DNA from: Candidatus Eisenbergiella stercoravium
Lineage (GTDB): Bacteria > Bacillota > Clostridia > Lachnospirales > Lachnospiraceae
Length of the DNA: 64,000 bases
Assembly (NCBI GenBank): GCA_019113175.1
Contig: DXHY01000059.1
Span: forward strand, 236,122 to 300,121
Direction of reading: 5' to 3'
The notes beneath the pieces are model-generated. The model was not told the origin of the DNA. It saw only the letters and a program-made list of their open reading frames with translations, and made no database searches. Made by a program: the position numbers and the translations under genes. This document shows, piece after piece, positions 32,682 through 44,265 of this stretch (within the stretch, counting starts at the first letter, position 1; the number at the start of each line of letters is the position of its first letter).

Positions 32682-33467
32682 TTATTCATCTTCCGGAAGC
32701 CTGGCAATCTCTATTCGGATCCCCATCTCTGCCGCCTGTGCCGTAAAATCCTCGCAAATCCCATTGTCTGTAATCAGAAGATCATAGCTTTCCGGCCTGC
32801 AGACCGAATGGACAGCCCGCCTTCCAATCTTGGACGAAGGATAAACGCCGATGTTCACAGAACTGTTTTCCATGACAGCTCTGGCGAACTCCACACCGGA
32901 GCTGTCATGCAGCGATGCGCCAAATGAAAGATCAAACGCTGTATGGGAGAAAAAAGCCTTATCCATGTGGATATTCTTTACCATATTCACTGTATACCAG
33001 TCATGGCAGTTCCCTCGGTGATTCATGCCTCCTCCCAGGAAAATCAGACCGACCGCCGGTTTCCTGCGCAGCGCCTCCGCCACGGAAATGGAGTTGGTCA
33101 GAACAGTCACGGAAAGACTGTCCGGAAGAAGTTTTGCCATATCGTAACCCACTTGTGAAGCGGTCAGATAGATCACCTCCCCTTCCCGAATCTGTTTCAC
33201 CGCTTCCGCCGCCACAGACCGGTAATCCGGCCTCTCTTCGGAAAAATCCTCCGGACTGTAGGTTTCCATGGGGAAGCATCCCCGTTCACTCAGCGCAATG
33301 GCCCCTCCGTGCGTACGCTGCAGCAGGCCCTTTCCCTCCAGCATCCGCAGGTCCCTTCTTGCACAGTCTGCCGAAATTCCGTAATGTTCCTGCAGTTCAC
33401 TTACCAGAACCCGGCCGTTTTCATTAAGCTTTTTCACAATATCCTTTTGCCGTTCTTCCATAAACAT
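32682..33467 (-). CDS. DeoR/GlpR-family transcriptional regulator
   Basis: A 261-residue repressor. The N-terminal HTH (RQKDIVKKLNENGRVLVSELQEHYGISADCARRDLRMLEGKGLLQRTHGGAI) is the DeoR signature. The sensor domain follows with EGEVIYLTASQVGYDMAKLL, TVLTNSISVAEAL and FLGGGMNHR, a fold that binds sugar phosphates. It lies upstream of the DUF5060-type glycosidase in the same direction and may control it; the sugar is unknown. Confidence 0.9.
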   Translation of the reverse strand: MFMEERQKDIVKKLNENGRVLVSELQEHYGISADCARRDLRMLEGKGLLQRTHGGAIALSERGCFPMETYSPEDFSEERPDYRSVAAEAVKQIREGEVIYLTASQVGYDMAKLLPDSLSVTVLTNSISVAEALRRKPAVGLIFLGGGMNHRGNCHDWYTVNMVKNIHMDKAFFSHTAFDLSFGASLHDSSGVEFARAVMENSSVNIGVYPSSKIGRRAVHSVCRPESYDLLITDNGICEDFTAQAAEMGIRIEIARLPEDE

Positions 33468-33528
33468 GGCTTTCCCCTCTCATCCCATTCTCATTTCAAA
33501 TTGTTTATGCGTTTTTATTCTTGTTTAT

Positions 33529-33557
33529 ATTTTATTATACTTTATTTTACGCGTCAA
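33529..33557 (-). promoter_or_regulatory. Sigma-A promoter of the deoR-like gene
   Basis: TTGACG (33557-33552), 17-nt spacer, TAAAAT (33534-33529), about 60 nt before the start codon. Confidence 0.65.
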
Positions 33558-33762
33558 CTTTTTCGTTCTCCTGATTCCTTCCGTCAGCACAGACGATAAA
33601 GGTTAATATGCTATCATCGGACTGATTCCAGGACAATGTATTATTTCAAGATCTGCAAACATTTACGGAGGAAGAAGCGGAACATATTGATAATGAATGA
33701 CATGACGGAAAAATGAAAACACGATTGGAATATCGGCTTTTAAAAAAGAATGGAGGTAAATT
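33558..33762. other. Intergenic, possible gene remnant
   Basis: No intact gene. A short plus-strand frame near 33640-33700 reads LFQDLQTFTEEEAEHIDNE before a stop, which looks protein-like but has no start or neighbours; it may be a remnant. Confidence 0.3.
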
Positions 33763-33763
33763 T

Positions 33764-33809
33764 CCGTCCGGCAGAGAGGTCCGCATTGCGGAAGCCTCCT
33801 GCCGGACGG
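33764..33809 (-). terminator. Hairpin at the end of the bgl operon
   Basis: CCGTCCGGCAGGAGG / CCTCTCTGCCGGACGG, a long stem 11 nt after the bglA-like stop, followed by GAAATTTACC. The T-tract is poor, so termination may depend on the stem. Confidence 0.55.
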
Positions 33810-33819
33810 TCAGCACTTT

Positions 33820-37392
<3,573 letters not shown>

Positions 37393-38250
37393 TTATTCCT
37401 TATCATCGTTCGCCGCCGTGATCCTCCGGATATACACGGCAAGGTAGACCAGCTCTTCCTCCGGAACCGCAATCTGGTAATCGTTCCACACCAGCTTTGC
37501 GATTTTCTCCGCACAGGCGTAGCTGTCCGCATACTGGGTCCGGATCAGGCTGGACAGCTCCCCGTCGTCCCCGTCCAGCATCTTGTCCTGAAACAGCCTC
37601 TGGGCAAAAAATTTCAGGTGCGTCACAAACCGGACAAAATGCAGCGATTCCTCGTTGAAATTCATATGGTACTGATAGCGCACCACGCTGATGATCTTGT
37701 GCACCAGCTCGGTCATGCGCACCGCGTCGTTTGTATTTTCATAATCAAACTCGGCGTTTACGATGTGCATGGCGATGGAACCGGCTTCGTCCTCCGGCAG
37801 CTTTTCCCCGGTCTTTTCTTCGATCAGGGCCAGGCCGTAAAGCGCCGTTTCGTATTCCTTCGGATAAAAATTCCGAATCTCCCAGAGAAGCACGTTCTTG
37901 AAATTCATTCCCTGCTTCATCCGGGATACGGCAAAAGAAAGATGATCGATGAGATTCAGATAGATGGTTTCATTCAGTTCCTTTCCGAGCGCTTCCTCCG
38001 CCTTCTTCACGATGGCGTCCGTGATCTCCATATAGACCTCGGGCGTCTGTGCCAGCAGGGCGTACAGCTTTCCGGAAATATTTTTGGATTTCAGGAAAAA
38101 TTCCTTCTCCACCCTGGACGCGTCCACCTCGTCTCCCGGTTTCGCGCGAAAGCCGATCCCGCGTCCGGTCAGGATTCTTTCCTGATTGCGCTCGTTTCGG
38201 GCGCTGACCACATTGTTGTTGATTACACTCTTCACCGTCCACCGGCTCAT
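37393..38250 (-). CDS. BglG/LicT-family transcription antiterminator
   Basis: A 285-residue RNA-binding antiterminator. The CAT domain (residues 1-56: VKSVINNNVVSARNERNQERILTGRGIGF) binds the RAT hairpin. Two PRD domains follow, with phosphorylatable His in LIDHLSFAVSRMKQG and AGSIAMHIVNAEF, then FVRFVTHLKFFAQRL in PRD2. When unphosphorylated by EIIB in the presence of substrate it stabilises the RAT and prevents the leader terminator. Autoregulated: the RAT lies in its own leader. Confidence 0.94.
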   Translation of the reverse strand: MSRWTVKSVINNNVVSARNERNQERILTGRGIGFRAKPGDEVDASRVEKEFFLKSKNISGKLYALLAQTPEVYMEITDAIVKKAEEALGKELNETIYLNLIDHLSFAVSRMKQGMNFKNVLLWEIRNFYPKEYETALYGLALIEEKTGEKLPEDEAGSIAMHIVNAEFDYENTNDAVRMTELVHKIISVVRYQYHMNFNEESLHFVRFVTHLKFFAQRLFQDKMLDGDDGELSSLIRTQYADSYACAEKIAKLVWNDYQIAVPEEELVYLAVYIRRITAANDDKE

Positions 38251-38278
38251 ATCTCAATCCCTCTTCAAAAACAGCAAT

Positions 38279-38346
38279 AAAAAAAGACCCCTATTACACG
38301 CATTCCACCGGACATACCGCTTCCTGCCGCATGTAATATCAGGTCT
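38279..38346 (-). terminator. Conditional terminator of the bgl leader
   Basis: Minus-strand AGACCTGATATTACATGC pairs with GCGTGTAATAGGGGTCT and ends in seven T. Its 5' arm shares AGACCT with the RAT, so the two structures exclude each other. Confidence 0.9.
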
Positions 38347-38370
38347 TGCCTGCCATACAGTAACAAACCT
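38341..38370 (-). promoter_or_regulatory. RAT (ribonucleic antiterminator) for BglG/LicT protein
   Basis: Minus-strand AGGTTTGTTACTG...GGCAGGCAAGACCT, a close match to the BglG/LicT target (GGATTGTTACTG...GCAGGCAAAACC), overlapping the following terminator. Confidence 0.92.
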
Positions 38371-38399
38371 GAAGGAGTCATTCGTTTATTTCTGTGAGA

Positions 38400-38428
38400 A
38401 CCATACCATATATGACGAAACCTGTCAA
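38400..38428 (-). promoter_or_regulatory. Sigma-A promoter of the bgl operon
   Basis: TTGACA (38428-38423), 17-nt spacer, TATGGT (38405-38400), about 25 nt before the RAT. Confidence 0.82.
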
Positions 38429-38539
38429 GCTTTCCGGTTCAATTTTGTCTATTTACGTCAAAACAGAATAGGGATTTTTGTGCATATTTCCTTTTCCTTC
38501 CCATTTTAGAAAAGGCCGGAAAACGCACGGCAATTCCAC

Positions 38540-39430
38540 TCATCTCATCGCCGCTCTTACCGCTTCCACAAACCTGCGTACATCCTCCGGCGGATTCTGC
38601 GCATACAGAAGACCATAGGGAATCCTGTAATCCCACTCCACAGGAATCGTTATCAGCCCCGGATGCACGTCCTTCCAGCACTCCAGCGTAAGCAGCACAT
38701 TTCCCGTTTCCGCACAACGGTTGAAAACAGAAATATCATAGAAGCGGGGTGTATCCTCAATCCGAATCTGCGGATGCTCCCGCTGCAGATACGCCCGCAG
38801 TCTGTCGTTCACCTCGGAATCCCCGGTCTGTACCATCATCAGCGTCTGCCCATACAGATCCGTTATCTTCAGCTTTTTCTTCCCGGCCAGCGGATGCTCC
38901 CTGGAAACGGCGCACATCTTCCGGTAGCTGCCCAGTGGAAGCATGCTGCACTTGTCCAGCCAGCTTCTGGAGTCGCAGACCGCCACCAGAAAATCAAATT
39001 TTTCGCCAAGCCCTTCGATCTCCGAAAGGATCCCCTCATGGTCATCCTCAAAGGGTACGAGATGCAGCCGATATCCCGGGAAATCCCTGTTTACCCGATA
39101 CCAGAGATCCATAAAGGGTTTTGCCGGATTCAGCAGAGAGGTACCCACACAAAAGGTGGTATCATAGGTTTTCATGGCCTGCTTCGCATTCTCAATGGAT
39201 TTTTGGGAAAAATCAAAGAGGAACCTGGCGTCCCTGTAGATCACTTCTCCTGCCGGTGTCAGACGAATGCCGTGGGAAGACCGCTCGATCAGCTTCAGAT
39301 CCAGATGTGCCTCCAGCGCGTTCATCTGCTTCATGACGGCAGTCGGGGAGATATAGAGCTTCAATGCCGCTCTGGTAAAGCTTCCGCAATCCGCTACACA
39401 GACAAAAATGGCAAGCTGACTGTTATACAT
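38540..39430 (-). CDS. LysR-family transcriptional regulator
   Basis: A 296-residue regulator. The N-terminal winged HTH (LAIFVCVADCGSFTRAALKLYISPTAVMKQMNALEAHLDLKLIERSSHGIRLT) is followed by the periplasmic-binding-like effector domain, which starts near TFCVGTSLLN. It contains an AxAELLY-like YISPTAV turn and ends PEDVRRFVEAVRAAMR. It lies upstream of neither the thi nor the bgl genes as operon partner; target and ligand unknown. Start ATG 39430 follows CAGGAGG and a hairpin. Confidence 0.88.
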   Translation of the reverse strand: MYNSQLAIFVCVADCGSFTRAALKLYISPTAVMKQMNALEAHLDLKLIERSSHGIRLTPAGEVIYRDARFLFDFSQKSIENAKQAMKTYDTTFCVGTSLLNPAKPFMDLWYRVNRDFPGYRLHLVPFEDDHEGILSEIEGLGEKFDFLVAVCDSRSWLDKCSMLPLGSYRKMCAVSREHPLAGKKKLKITDLYGQTLMMVQTGDSEVNDRLRAYLQREHPQIRIEDTPRFYDISVFNRCAETGNVLLTLECWKDVHPGLITIPVEWDYRIPYGLLYAQNPPEDVRRFVEAVRAAMR

Positions 39431-39443
39431 GTCTTTCCTCCTG

Positions 39444-39463
39444 TTACGCCGCCTGCGGCGTAA
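39444..39463 (-). repeat. Hairpin upstream of lysR-like start
   Basis: TTACGCCGC-AG-GCGGCGTAA, a perfect 9-bp stem that ends 13 nt before the start codon, with CAGGAGGAAAG between. Confidence 0.7.
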
Positions 39464-39570
39464 GCTGTCTCCGTTTCCCGCTAAAAAATTCTGGCATTAA
39501 CCTAAAGTTAATACCAGAATAACATTCCTGCGGGGTTCCGTCAAGCTTACGCATCTTCGGACGGCAATAA

Positions 39571-40752
39571 TCAGCCTTTCACGTCTTTCCTGCTTTCCAC
39601 GGCATGGACCAGCAGACAGATCAGAATCACGGCCGCCATATCAGGCAATGTATTTCCTACCGGAATATCCACGGTCATCAGAAAACGGTAAAGCAGAAAA
39701 CCGGCGAGCCAGATCACCAGATTTTTCACCTCGAAATCCTTCTTTTTCTCCTCCTTTTTCAGGAGGAAAATATCCGCGATCTGCACCGCGATCATCGGCG
39801 CGAAAACAGAGCCGATCAGATAGAGGAAATCCGTAATATCGTCCATGGGAAACAGAATGGCCGCAAAAGTTCCGATCACAGTCACTGCAATTCCCAACTG
39901 TTTTCCCTTCCATTTCGGGAAAATGGATTCAAAGGACACACCGGCGGAATAGGCATCCAGGAATGTGGTCGTCACCGTGGAAAAGATGATGATCAGAAGC
40001 CCTGCGATTCCCAGGCCTGCCTTCACCATGATCGCGGCGATGTCCGTTTCTCCCGTAAAAATCGCAGCTCCCATTCCGATGATATACATCCAGCAGCTCA
40101 CCAGACCGTAAACAATCACGCTGACCGCCGTGGCCTTCACCGGCTTTTCGGCCTCCCGGGTATAATCGCTGATCACGGGCAGCCAGGAAAGGGGCATTGC
40201 AACGGACAGTTCCACAGCCGCGCCGAATGTCATGACTTCACCCGCAGCCGTCTGTCCTGCTCCCTGCCCGAAGATCACAGCACACAGGACTATCGTGAGA
40301 AGAAAAAGCGCTGCCATTGCCGCCGTGTTAAGCTTCCCCAGATTGGTAACGCCCACGGCAATCCAGAGAAGGATCAACGCTCCGATTACGATGCACCAGA
40401 TCCAGGCGCCCACGGCCGCCGTTCCGTTTGCAGCCAGAGCGCCGTCATAGATCATGATTCCCGTCCATCCCACCAGCTGCAGCACATTGAGCGCCGAGAA
40501 CAGAAGTCCTCCCTTCTGTCCGAAACTCATCTTCACCGTCTCCATGGCGCTTTTCCTGGTCCGCGCTCCAATCAACCCGGCCGCAAACATCATGGCACAG
40601 CCGATGAGATGTCCCAGCAGAACCGCTGCGATTCCATTGATCAGACCGAGCGGAGCCAGATAGGTTCCCGTCAGAATCTCCGCTATGGAAACACCCGCGC
40701 CAAACCAGATCAGGCCATTCTCAAAAACGGATGTTTTTCTGTTCTCACTCAT
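39571..40752 (-). CDS. cytX: CytX-like NCS1 transporter (hydroxymethylpyrimidine uptake)
   Basis: A 393-residue NCS1-family permease with about twelve membrane helices. It opens ENGLIWFGAGVSIAEILTGTYLAPLG, as CytX proteins do, and has FGQKGGLLFSALNVLQLVGWTGIMI and PLSWLPVISDYTREAEKPVKATAVS. By context it imports hydroxymethylpyrimidine for the thiD and thiE products. It overlaps thiD by four bases (ATGA) and is last in the TPP-controlled operon. Confidence 0.88.
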   Translation of the reverse strand: MSENRKTSVFENGLIWFGAGVSIAEILTGTYLAPLGLINGIAAVLLGHLIGCAMMFAAGLIGARTRKSAMETVKMSFGQKGGLLFSALNVLQLVGWTGIMIYDGALAANGTAAVGAWIWCIVIGALILLWIAVGVTNLGKLNTAAMAALFLLTIVLCAVIFGQGAGQTAAGEVMTFGAAVELSVAMPLSWLPVISDYTREAEKPVKATAVSVIVYGLVSCWMYIIGMGAAIFTGETDIAAIMVKAGLGIAGLLIIIFSTVTTTFLDAYSAGVSFESIFPKWKGKQLGIAVTVIGTFAAILFPMDDITDFLYLIGSVFAPMIAVQIADIFLLKKEEKKKDFEVKNLVIWLAGFLLYRFLMTVDIPVGNTLPDMAAVILICLLVHAVESRKDVKG

Positions 40753-41564
40753 CGCTCCGGTCCCTCCCCATAACTGCTTCTGATATCAAAAGCATGATTC
40801 ATGGGACCGCTGCCCTTTCCAAGATCCAGCATGGCAGCCAGAGCTCCGGAAAGATAGCTCTTCGCCCGCTCCACAGCCTCCTCCAGACAGAAGCCCTTCG
40901 CCAGGTTGGCCGCAATGGCGCTGGACAGGGTACAGCCGGTTCCATGCGTGTTGGGATTATCGATCCTTTTACCATAAAACCAGCGAATTTTTCCATCCCG
41001 GTACAGCAGATCATTGGCATCGTTATGCTGATGGCCGCCCTTCACCAGCACGGCACAGCGGCATGCTTCTCCAATCAGGGCCGCCGCACGCTCCATATCC
41101 TCCGGTGTCTTTACCTCCATTCCGGAAAGAACCTCTGTCTCCGGAATATTCGGCGTCAGCACGTCCGCCATGGGAAGCAGTCTTTTTTTCAAAACCTCCA
41201 CCGCATCCTGGCTGATCAGGCGCGCACCGCTGGTCGCAACCATCACCGGATCCACCACGATATTTTCCGCCCCGTATTCCTTAAGCTTATCCGCAATCGC
41301 TTCGATCAGCCCCGGCGAGGATACCATGCCGATCTTCACCGCATCCGGACGGATGTCCGTAAATACACAGTCAAGCTGTTCCTTTAAAAATTCAGGAGAT
41401 ACCTCCATAATTCCCGTTACGCCGGTTGTATTCTGCGCAGTCAGAGCCGTCACCGCACTCATGGCGAAAACGCCATTTACGGTCATGGTCTTGATATCTG
41501 CCTGAATTCCGGCGCCTCCGCTGGAATCGCTTCCAGCGATTGTTAATGCTGTTTTCATCTGCAA
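40749..41564 (-). CDS. thiD: Hydroxymethylpyrimidine/phosphomethylpyrimidine kinase ThiD
   Basis: A 271-residue ribokinase-fold enzyme that phosphorylates HMP to HMP-P and HMP-PP. It has ALTIAGSDSSGGAGIQADIKTM at the N-terminus, VVDPVMVATSGARL, LTPNIPETEVLSG and the anion-hole motif NTHGTGCTLSSAIAANLA with the catalytic Cys/Asp-region residues typical of ThiD. 114 bp after thiE. Confidence 0.95.
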   Translation of the reverse strand: MQMKTALTIAGSDSSGGAGIQADIKTMTVNGVFAMSAVTALTAQNTTGVTGIMEVSPEFLKEQLDCVFTDIRPDAVKIGMVSSPGLIEAIADKLKEYGAENIVVDPVMVATSGARLISQDAVEVLKKRLLPMADVLTPNIPETEVLSGMEVKTPEDMERAAALIGEACRCAVLVKGGHQHNDANDLLYRDGKIRWFYGKRIDNPNTHGTGCTLSSAIAANLAKGFCLEEAVERAKSYLSGALAAMLDLGKGSGPMNHAFDIRSSYGEGPER

Positions 41565-41678
41565 TTTCTCCTTTGTCTTTTGCTTTTACAGAATCCTGCA
41601 CTAATTTTGTTAAGCGACAGAAGGTGGTGCCCCCGATCCGCCGCTGAGGAATGCGGCCGTTGTCATACGGCCTCCCCG

Positions 41679-42344
41679 CTATACTTTCCTGCCCTGCTGC
41701 TCCTGCGCTCCGACGATCCTTTCTGCAAGTTTTTTCATCCGTGCCGCAGCTGCCTCTACGTCTTCCTCCGCAAAAATGGCGCTGATCACTGCGATTCCGC
41801 TGATCCCGCTTCCCGCCAGTTCCAGCGCATTTTTTTCGGCAATGCCGCCGATTGCTACGGCCGGAATGGGAACGGCGCTGCAGATCCGGCGCAGCGTTTC
41901 ATGCTCGATCTGCCTTGCATCTGCCTTGGAACCGGTATGAAAAACCGCTCCCACGCCAAGATAGTCCGCCCCGTCCTTCCAGGCCTGTACTGCCTGTTCC
42001 ACCGTTCTTGCAGAAACGCCGATGATTTTTTCCGGTCCAAGCCTCCTTCTTGCCTCTTTTGCCTCCATGTCCTGCTGTCCCACATGGACGCCGTCCGCAT
42101 CCAGCCGGATGGCAAGATCCACATCGTCGTTGATGATGAGCGGAACCCGGTACGCCGCGCAGAGCGCCCGGATCTCTTCTGCCTCCTTTATCAGCGCCTC
42201 TCCCCTCAATTCCTTTTCCCGCAGCTGAATACAGGTGGCGCCGCCCTTCAGCGCGCTTTCCACCCGTTTGGGAAGCGGCCTGTCCGCATCTTTTCCGGAA
42301 TCCGTTACCGCGTATAACAGCAGATGTTTTCTGTTAAAACTCAT
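41679..42344 (-). CDS. thiE: Thiamine-phosphate synthase ThiE
   Basis: A 221-residue TIM-barrel enzyme that couples HMP-PP and HET-P to thiamine phosphate. Motifs: LYAVTDSG, ATCIQLREKELRGE, VPLIINDDVDLAIRLDADGVHVGQQDM, ADYLGVGAVFHTGSKAD and VAIGGIAEKNA. 15 bp after thiM, so tightly coupled. Confidence 0.95.
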   Translation of the reverse strand: MSFNRKHLLLYAVTDSGKDADRPLPKRVESALKGGATCIQLREKELRGEALIKEAEEIRALCAAYRVPLIINDDVDLAIRLDADGVHVGQQDMEAKEARRRLGPEKIIGVSARTVEQAVQAWKDGADYLGVGAVFHTGSKADARQIEHETLRRICSAVPIPAVAIGGIAEKNALELAGSGISGIAVISAIFAEEDVEAAAARMKKLAERIVGAQEQQGRKV

Positions 42345-42359
42345 TTTTTATAGTCCTCC

Positions 42360-43181
42360 TCACAGAAGCTCCATCCTTCCTCCCTTTTCCAGTTCCTCTC
42401 CGTTCATCAGGTAAATGGCGTCAATGATACGGTTCCGGTAGGCCGCATTTCCCTCATCTTCCCGCATCCGGCTCCATGCCAGCTCTCCCGCCAGCCCCAT
42501 GGCGCAGACCGCGGAAACGGCTGCCTCCAGCGGATGCTCCGGATTGGCGGCAAGATAGGCGCACATCATTCCGGAAAGCTGGCAGCCCGTTCCTGTCACC
42601 CGGCTCATTTCCGGTCTTCCATTTCGAACCAGGAAACAGCGCTTTTTATCCGCTATCAGGTCCATTGCCCCGGTCATGACGACCACGCAGCCCGTCTGTT
42701 CCGAAAACGCTTTCAAAAAAGCCGCGTCCCTTTCCAACCCGTTTCCGGTCACTGCATCCGCCTCGTCCGCATCCACACCCCCCGCCGTTCGCCGGCCTTC
42801 GGCCAGCGCGCGGACCTCGGAAGCATTTCCCCGTATGGCGGTAAAACGGATCTCCCGCAGCAGCATCAGTGCCGTTTCCCTGCGAAAGTCGCTGACGCCC
42901 ACACCCACCGGATCCAGAAGCACGGGATGCCCCAGTTCATTCGCCCTTTTTCCGGCCCGAAGCATTCCTTCCACTCCCGTTTTATGAAGCTGCCCCAGAT
43001 TGATATTCAATCCGGCACAGATCGACGTGATCTGCGCCGCATCCTCCGCCTCATCCGACATGATCGGACTTGCCCCGCAGGCGAGAAGCACGTTCGCCAC
43101 ATCATTGATGGTCACGTAATTTGTGATATTGTGGATCAGCGGCGCCATCCGCCTCACATTTTCCAGACATTCCTTCAGCAT
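42360..43181 (-). CDS. thiM: Hydroxyethylthiazole kinase ThiM
   Basis: A 273-residue kinase that phosphorylates the thiazole HET for salvage. Motifs: PLIHNITNYVTINDVANVLLACGASPIMSDE, NINLGQL, VLLDPVGVGVSDFR, RGNASEVRAL and VTGTGCQLSGMMCAYLA. First gene after the TPP riboswitch. Confidence 0.95.
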   Translation of the reverse strand: MLKECLENVRRMAPLIHNITNYVTINDVANVLLACGASPIMSDEAEDAAQITSICAGLNINLGQLHKTGVEGMLRAGKRANELGHPVLLDPVGVGVSDFRRETALMLLREIRFTAIRGNASEVRALAEGRRTAGGVDADEADAVTGNGLERDAAFLKAFSEQTGCVVVMTGAMDLIADKKRCFLVRNGRPEMSRVTGTGCQLSGMMCAYLAANPEHPLEAAVSAVCAMGLAGELAWSRMREDEGNAAYRNRIIDAIYLMNGEELEKGGRMELL

Positions 43182-43224
43182 GGCTGCCTCCTTCCCGGCT
43201 GATTTTGCCGAAAATGCATATTTT

Positions 43225-43264
43225 CAAAAAAGAAAACGGGCCTTCCCTCCTCTGGGAATACCCG
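43225..43264 (-). terminator. Terminator of the thiM TPP riboswitch
   Basis: CGGGTATTCCC / GGGAAGGCCCG (mismatched middle) followed by TTTTCTTTTTT, directly after the aptamer and before the thiM ribosome binding site; the expression platform is therefore transcriptional. Confidence 0.8.
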
Positions 43265-43279
43265 CGCACACAAACAGTC

Positions 43280-43368
43280 CTGTTTCCCTACGTTGGCATT
43301 ACCCAAATCAGGTTATGGGTTAAAGCGATTCAGCTTACTCTCAGCCTGCTTGATACGCAAGCTCCCCG
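43280..43368 (-). promoter_or_regulatory. TPP riboswitch upstream of thiM
   Basis: Minus-strand CGGGGAGC, GGCTGAGAGT, ACCCATAACCTGATTTGGGT and AATGCCAACGTAGGGAA in order: the complete THI-box core. It begins 24 nt after the thiW stop and controls thiM-thiE-thiD-cytX. Confidence 0.95.
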
Positions 43369-43392
43369 TTTTATTCTCTTTTCTGCCCCTTG

Positions 43393-43926
43393 TCAGCTTC
43401 TGGCATGCTGTTCTGACCGGGGCTCCAGGTTCCCCAGATAGACATCAAACACCCGCATCCGCTTCATGGCCGTTACCAGCACCACAGCAAGAATGGTTCC
43501 GCCGCAGCTCGACACGAAGAACGGAAGGATGAAGCCATACACTGCGCTCTCGCTTCCCATCAGCCAGGCAGCGATCGGCCAGCTCAGCAGCCCTCCGATC
43601 ACGGATGTTCCGAACAGTTCTCCCAGATACGCAAACGGCAGATGCTTTCCGTACTTATAGAGCATCCCGCACAGAAAAGCGCCGCACATGGAACCCGGGA
43701 AAGCCAGCAGGGTTCCCGTTCCAAGCAGGTTGCGCAGAAGGCTTGTGACAAACGCCATTCCAACCGCATAGGCGGGGCCAAGGAACACACCGCCCAGAAT
43801 ATTGATGAAATGCTGAACAGGCGCGCATTTGGATGCGCCCACCGGAATCGAAAGGGGCGAGCAGACGATTCCCACCGCCACCAGGATGCCCGCGAGGGCA
43901 AGCTTCCTTACGTTAACATGTTTCAT
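43393..43926 (-). CDS. thiW: ThiW, energy-coupling factor S component for thiazole
   Basis: A 177-residue membrane protein with five to six helices. ThiW signature: KLALAGILVAVGIVCSPLSIPVGASKCAPVQHFINILGGVFLGP and LLGTGTLLAFPGSMCGAFLCG. It binds the thiazole precursor and uses the shared ECF module (not in this window). Start ATG 43926 follows GGAGGAAG; the long frame to 44019 is leader sequence. Confidence 0.93.
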   Translation of the reverse strand: MKHVNVRKLALAGILVAVGIVCSPLSIPVGASKCAPVQHFINILGGVFLGPAYAVGMAFVTSLLRNLLGTGTLLAFPGSMCGAFLCGMLYKYGKHLPFAYLGELFGTSVIGGLLSWPIAAWLMGSESAVYGFILPFFVSSCGGTILAVVLVTAMKRMRVFDVYLGNLEPRSEQHARS

Positions 43927-43945
43927 TTTCTTCCTCCATTTGTAT

Positions 43946-43967
43946 CCATACGGCTCCTGCCGTATGG
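43946..43967 (-). repeat. Hairpin upstream of thiW ribosome binding site
   Basis: CCATACGG-CAGGAG-CCGTATGG, a perfect 8-bp stem ending 19 nt before the thiW start; its loop carries CAGGAG. Confidence 0.65.
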
Positions 43968-44173
43968 TGGTCGATGCTTTCTGGCATCCTCTCACTCCGG
44001 AACACGGATTCCCTCGCATGTTGTTTTTTGTACGCCCCGGGAGGCATCGCAGGACGTACCGTAAAAATCCGAACGGCGCTCCCCGCCCGGTAAAACCGTA
44101 TTCGGTGTTCCGCGAATCATGGTATCACTTTTCAGCATAAAAATCAATTATGAAAACAGAAACGTAAAATTTC
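43968..44173. other. thiW leader region
   Basis: No gene. Read on the minus strand it holds GGCGGGGAGCGCC, a GTACG...CGTAC stem and GAGTGAGAGGATGCC...GCATCGACC, which looks like the central half of a TPP aptamer but lacks the CTGATCTGG/GCGTAGGGA half. It could be a degenerate or different riboswitch. Confidence 0.4.
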
Positions 44174-44202
44174 GTGACGGAAATGTCCGCATCCGCTATA
44201 AT
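44174..44202 (+). promoter_or_regulatory. Promoter of the yfcE-like gene
   Basis: GTGACG (44174-44179), 17-nt spacer and TATAAT (44197-44202), about 60 nt before the start. Confidence 0.6.
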
Positions 44203-44265
44203 GAATGGCAGAAGAAACAATGCTCTGTTGTTTTCCGGACATGAAAAGAAAGGAATGGTAACAAT

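Noticed and set aside
38560..39430. Assignment of the LysR-like gene as regulator of the thiamine operon
   Set aside because: It lies downstream of the operon end, on the same strand, with its own hairpin-bearing leader; nothing links it to thiamine.
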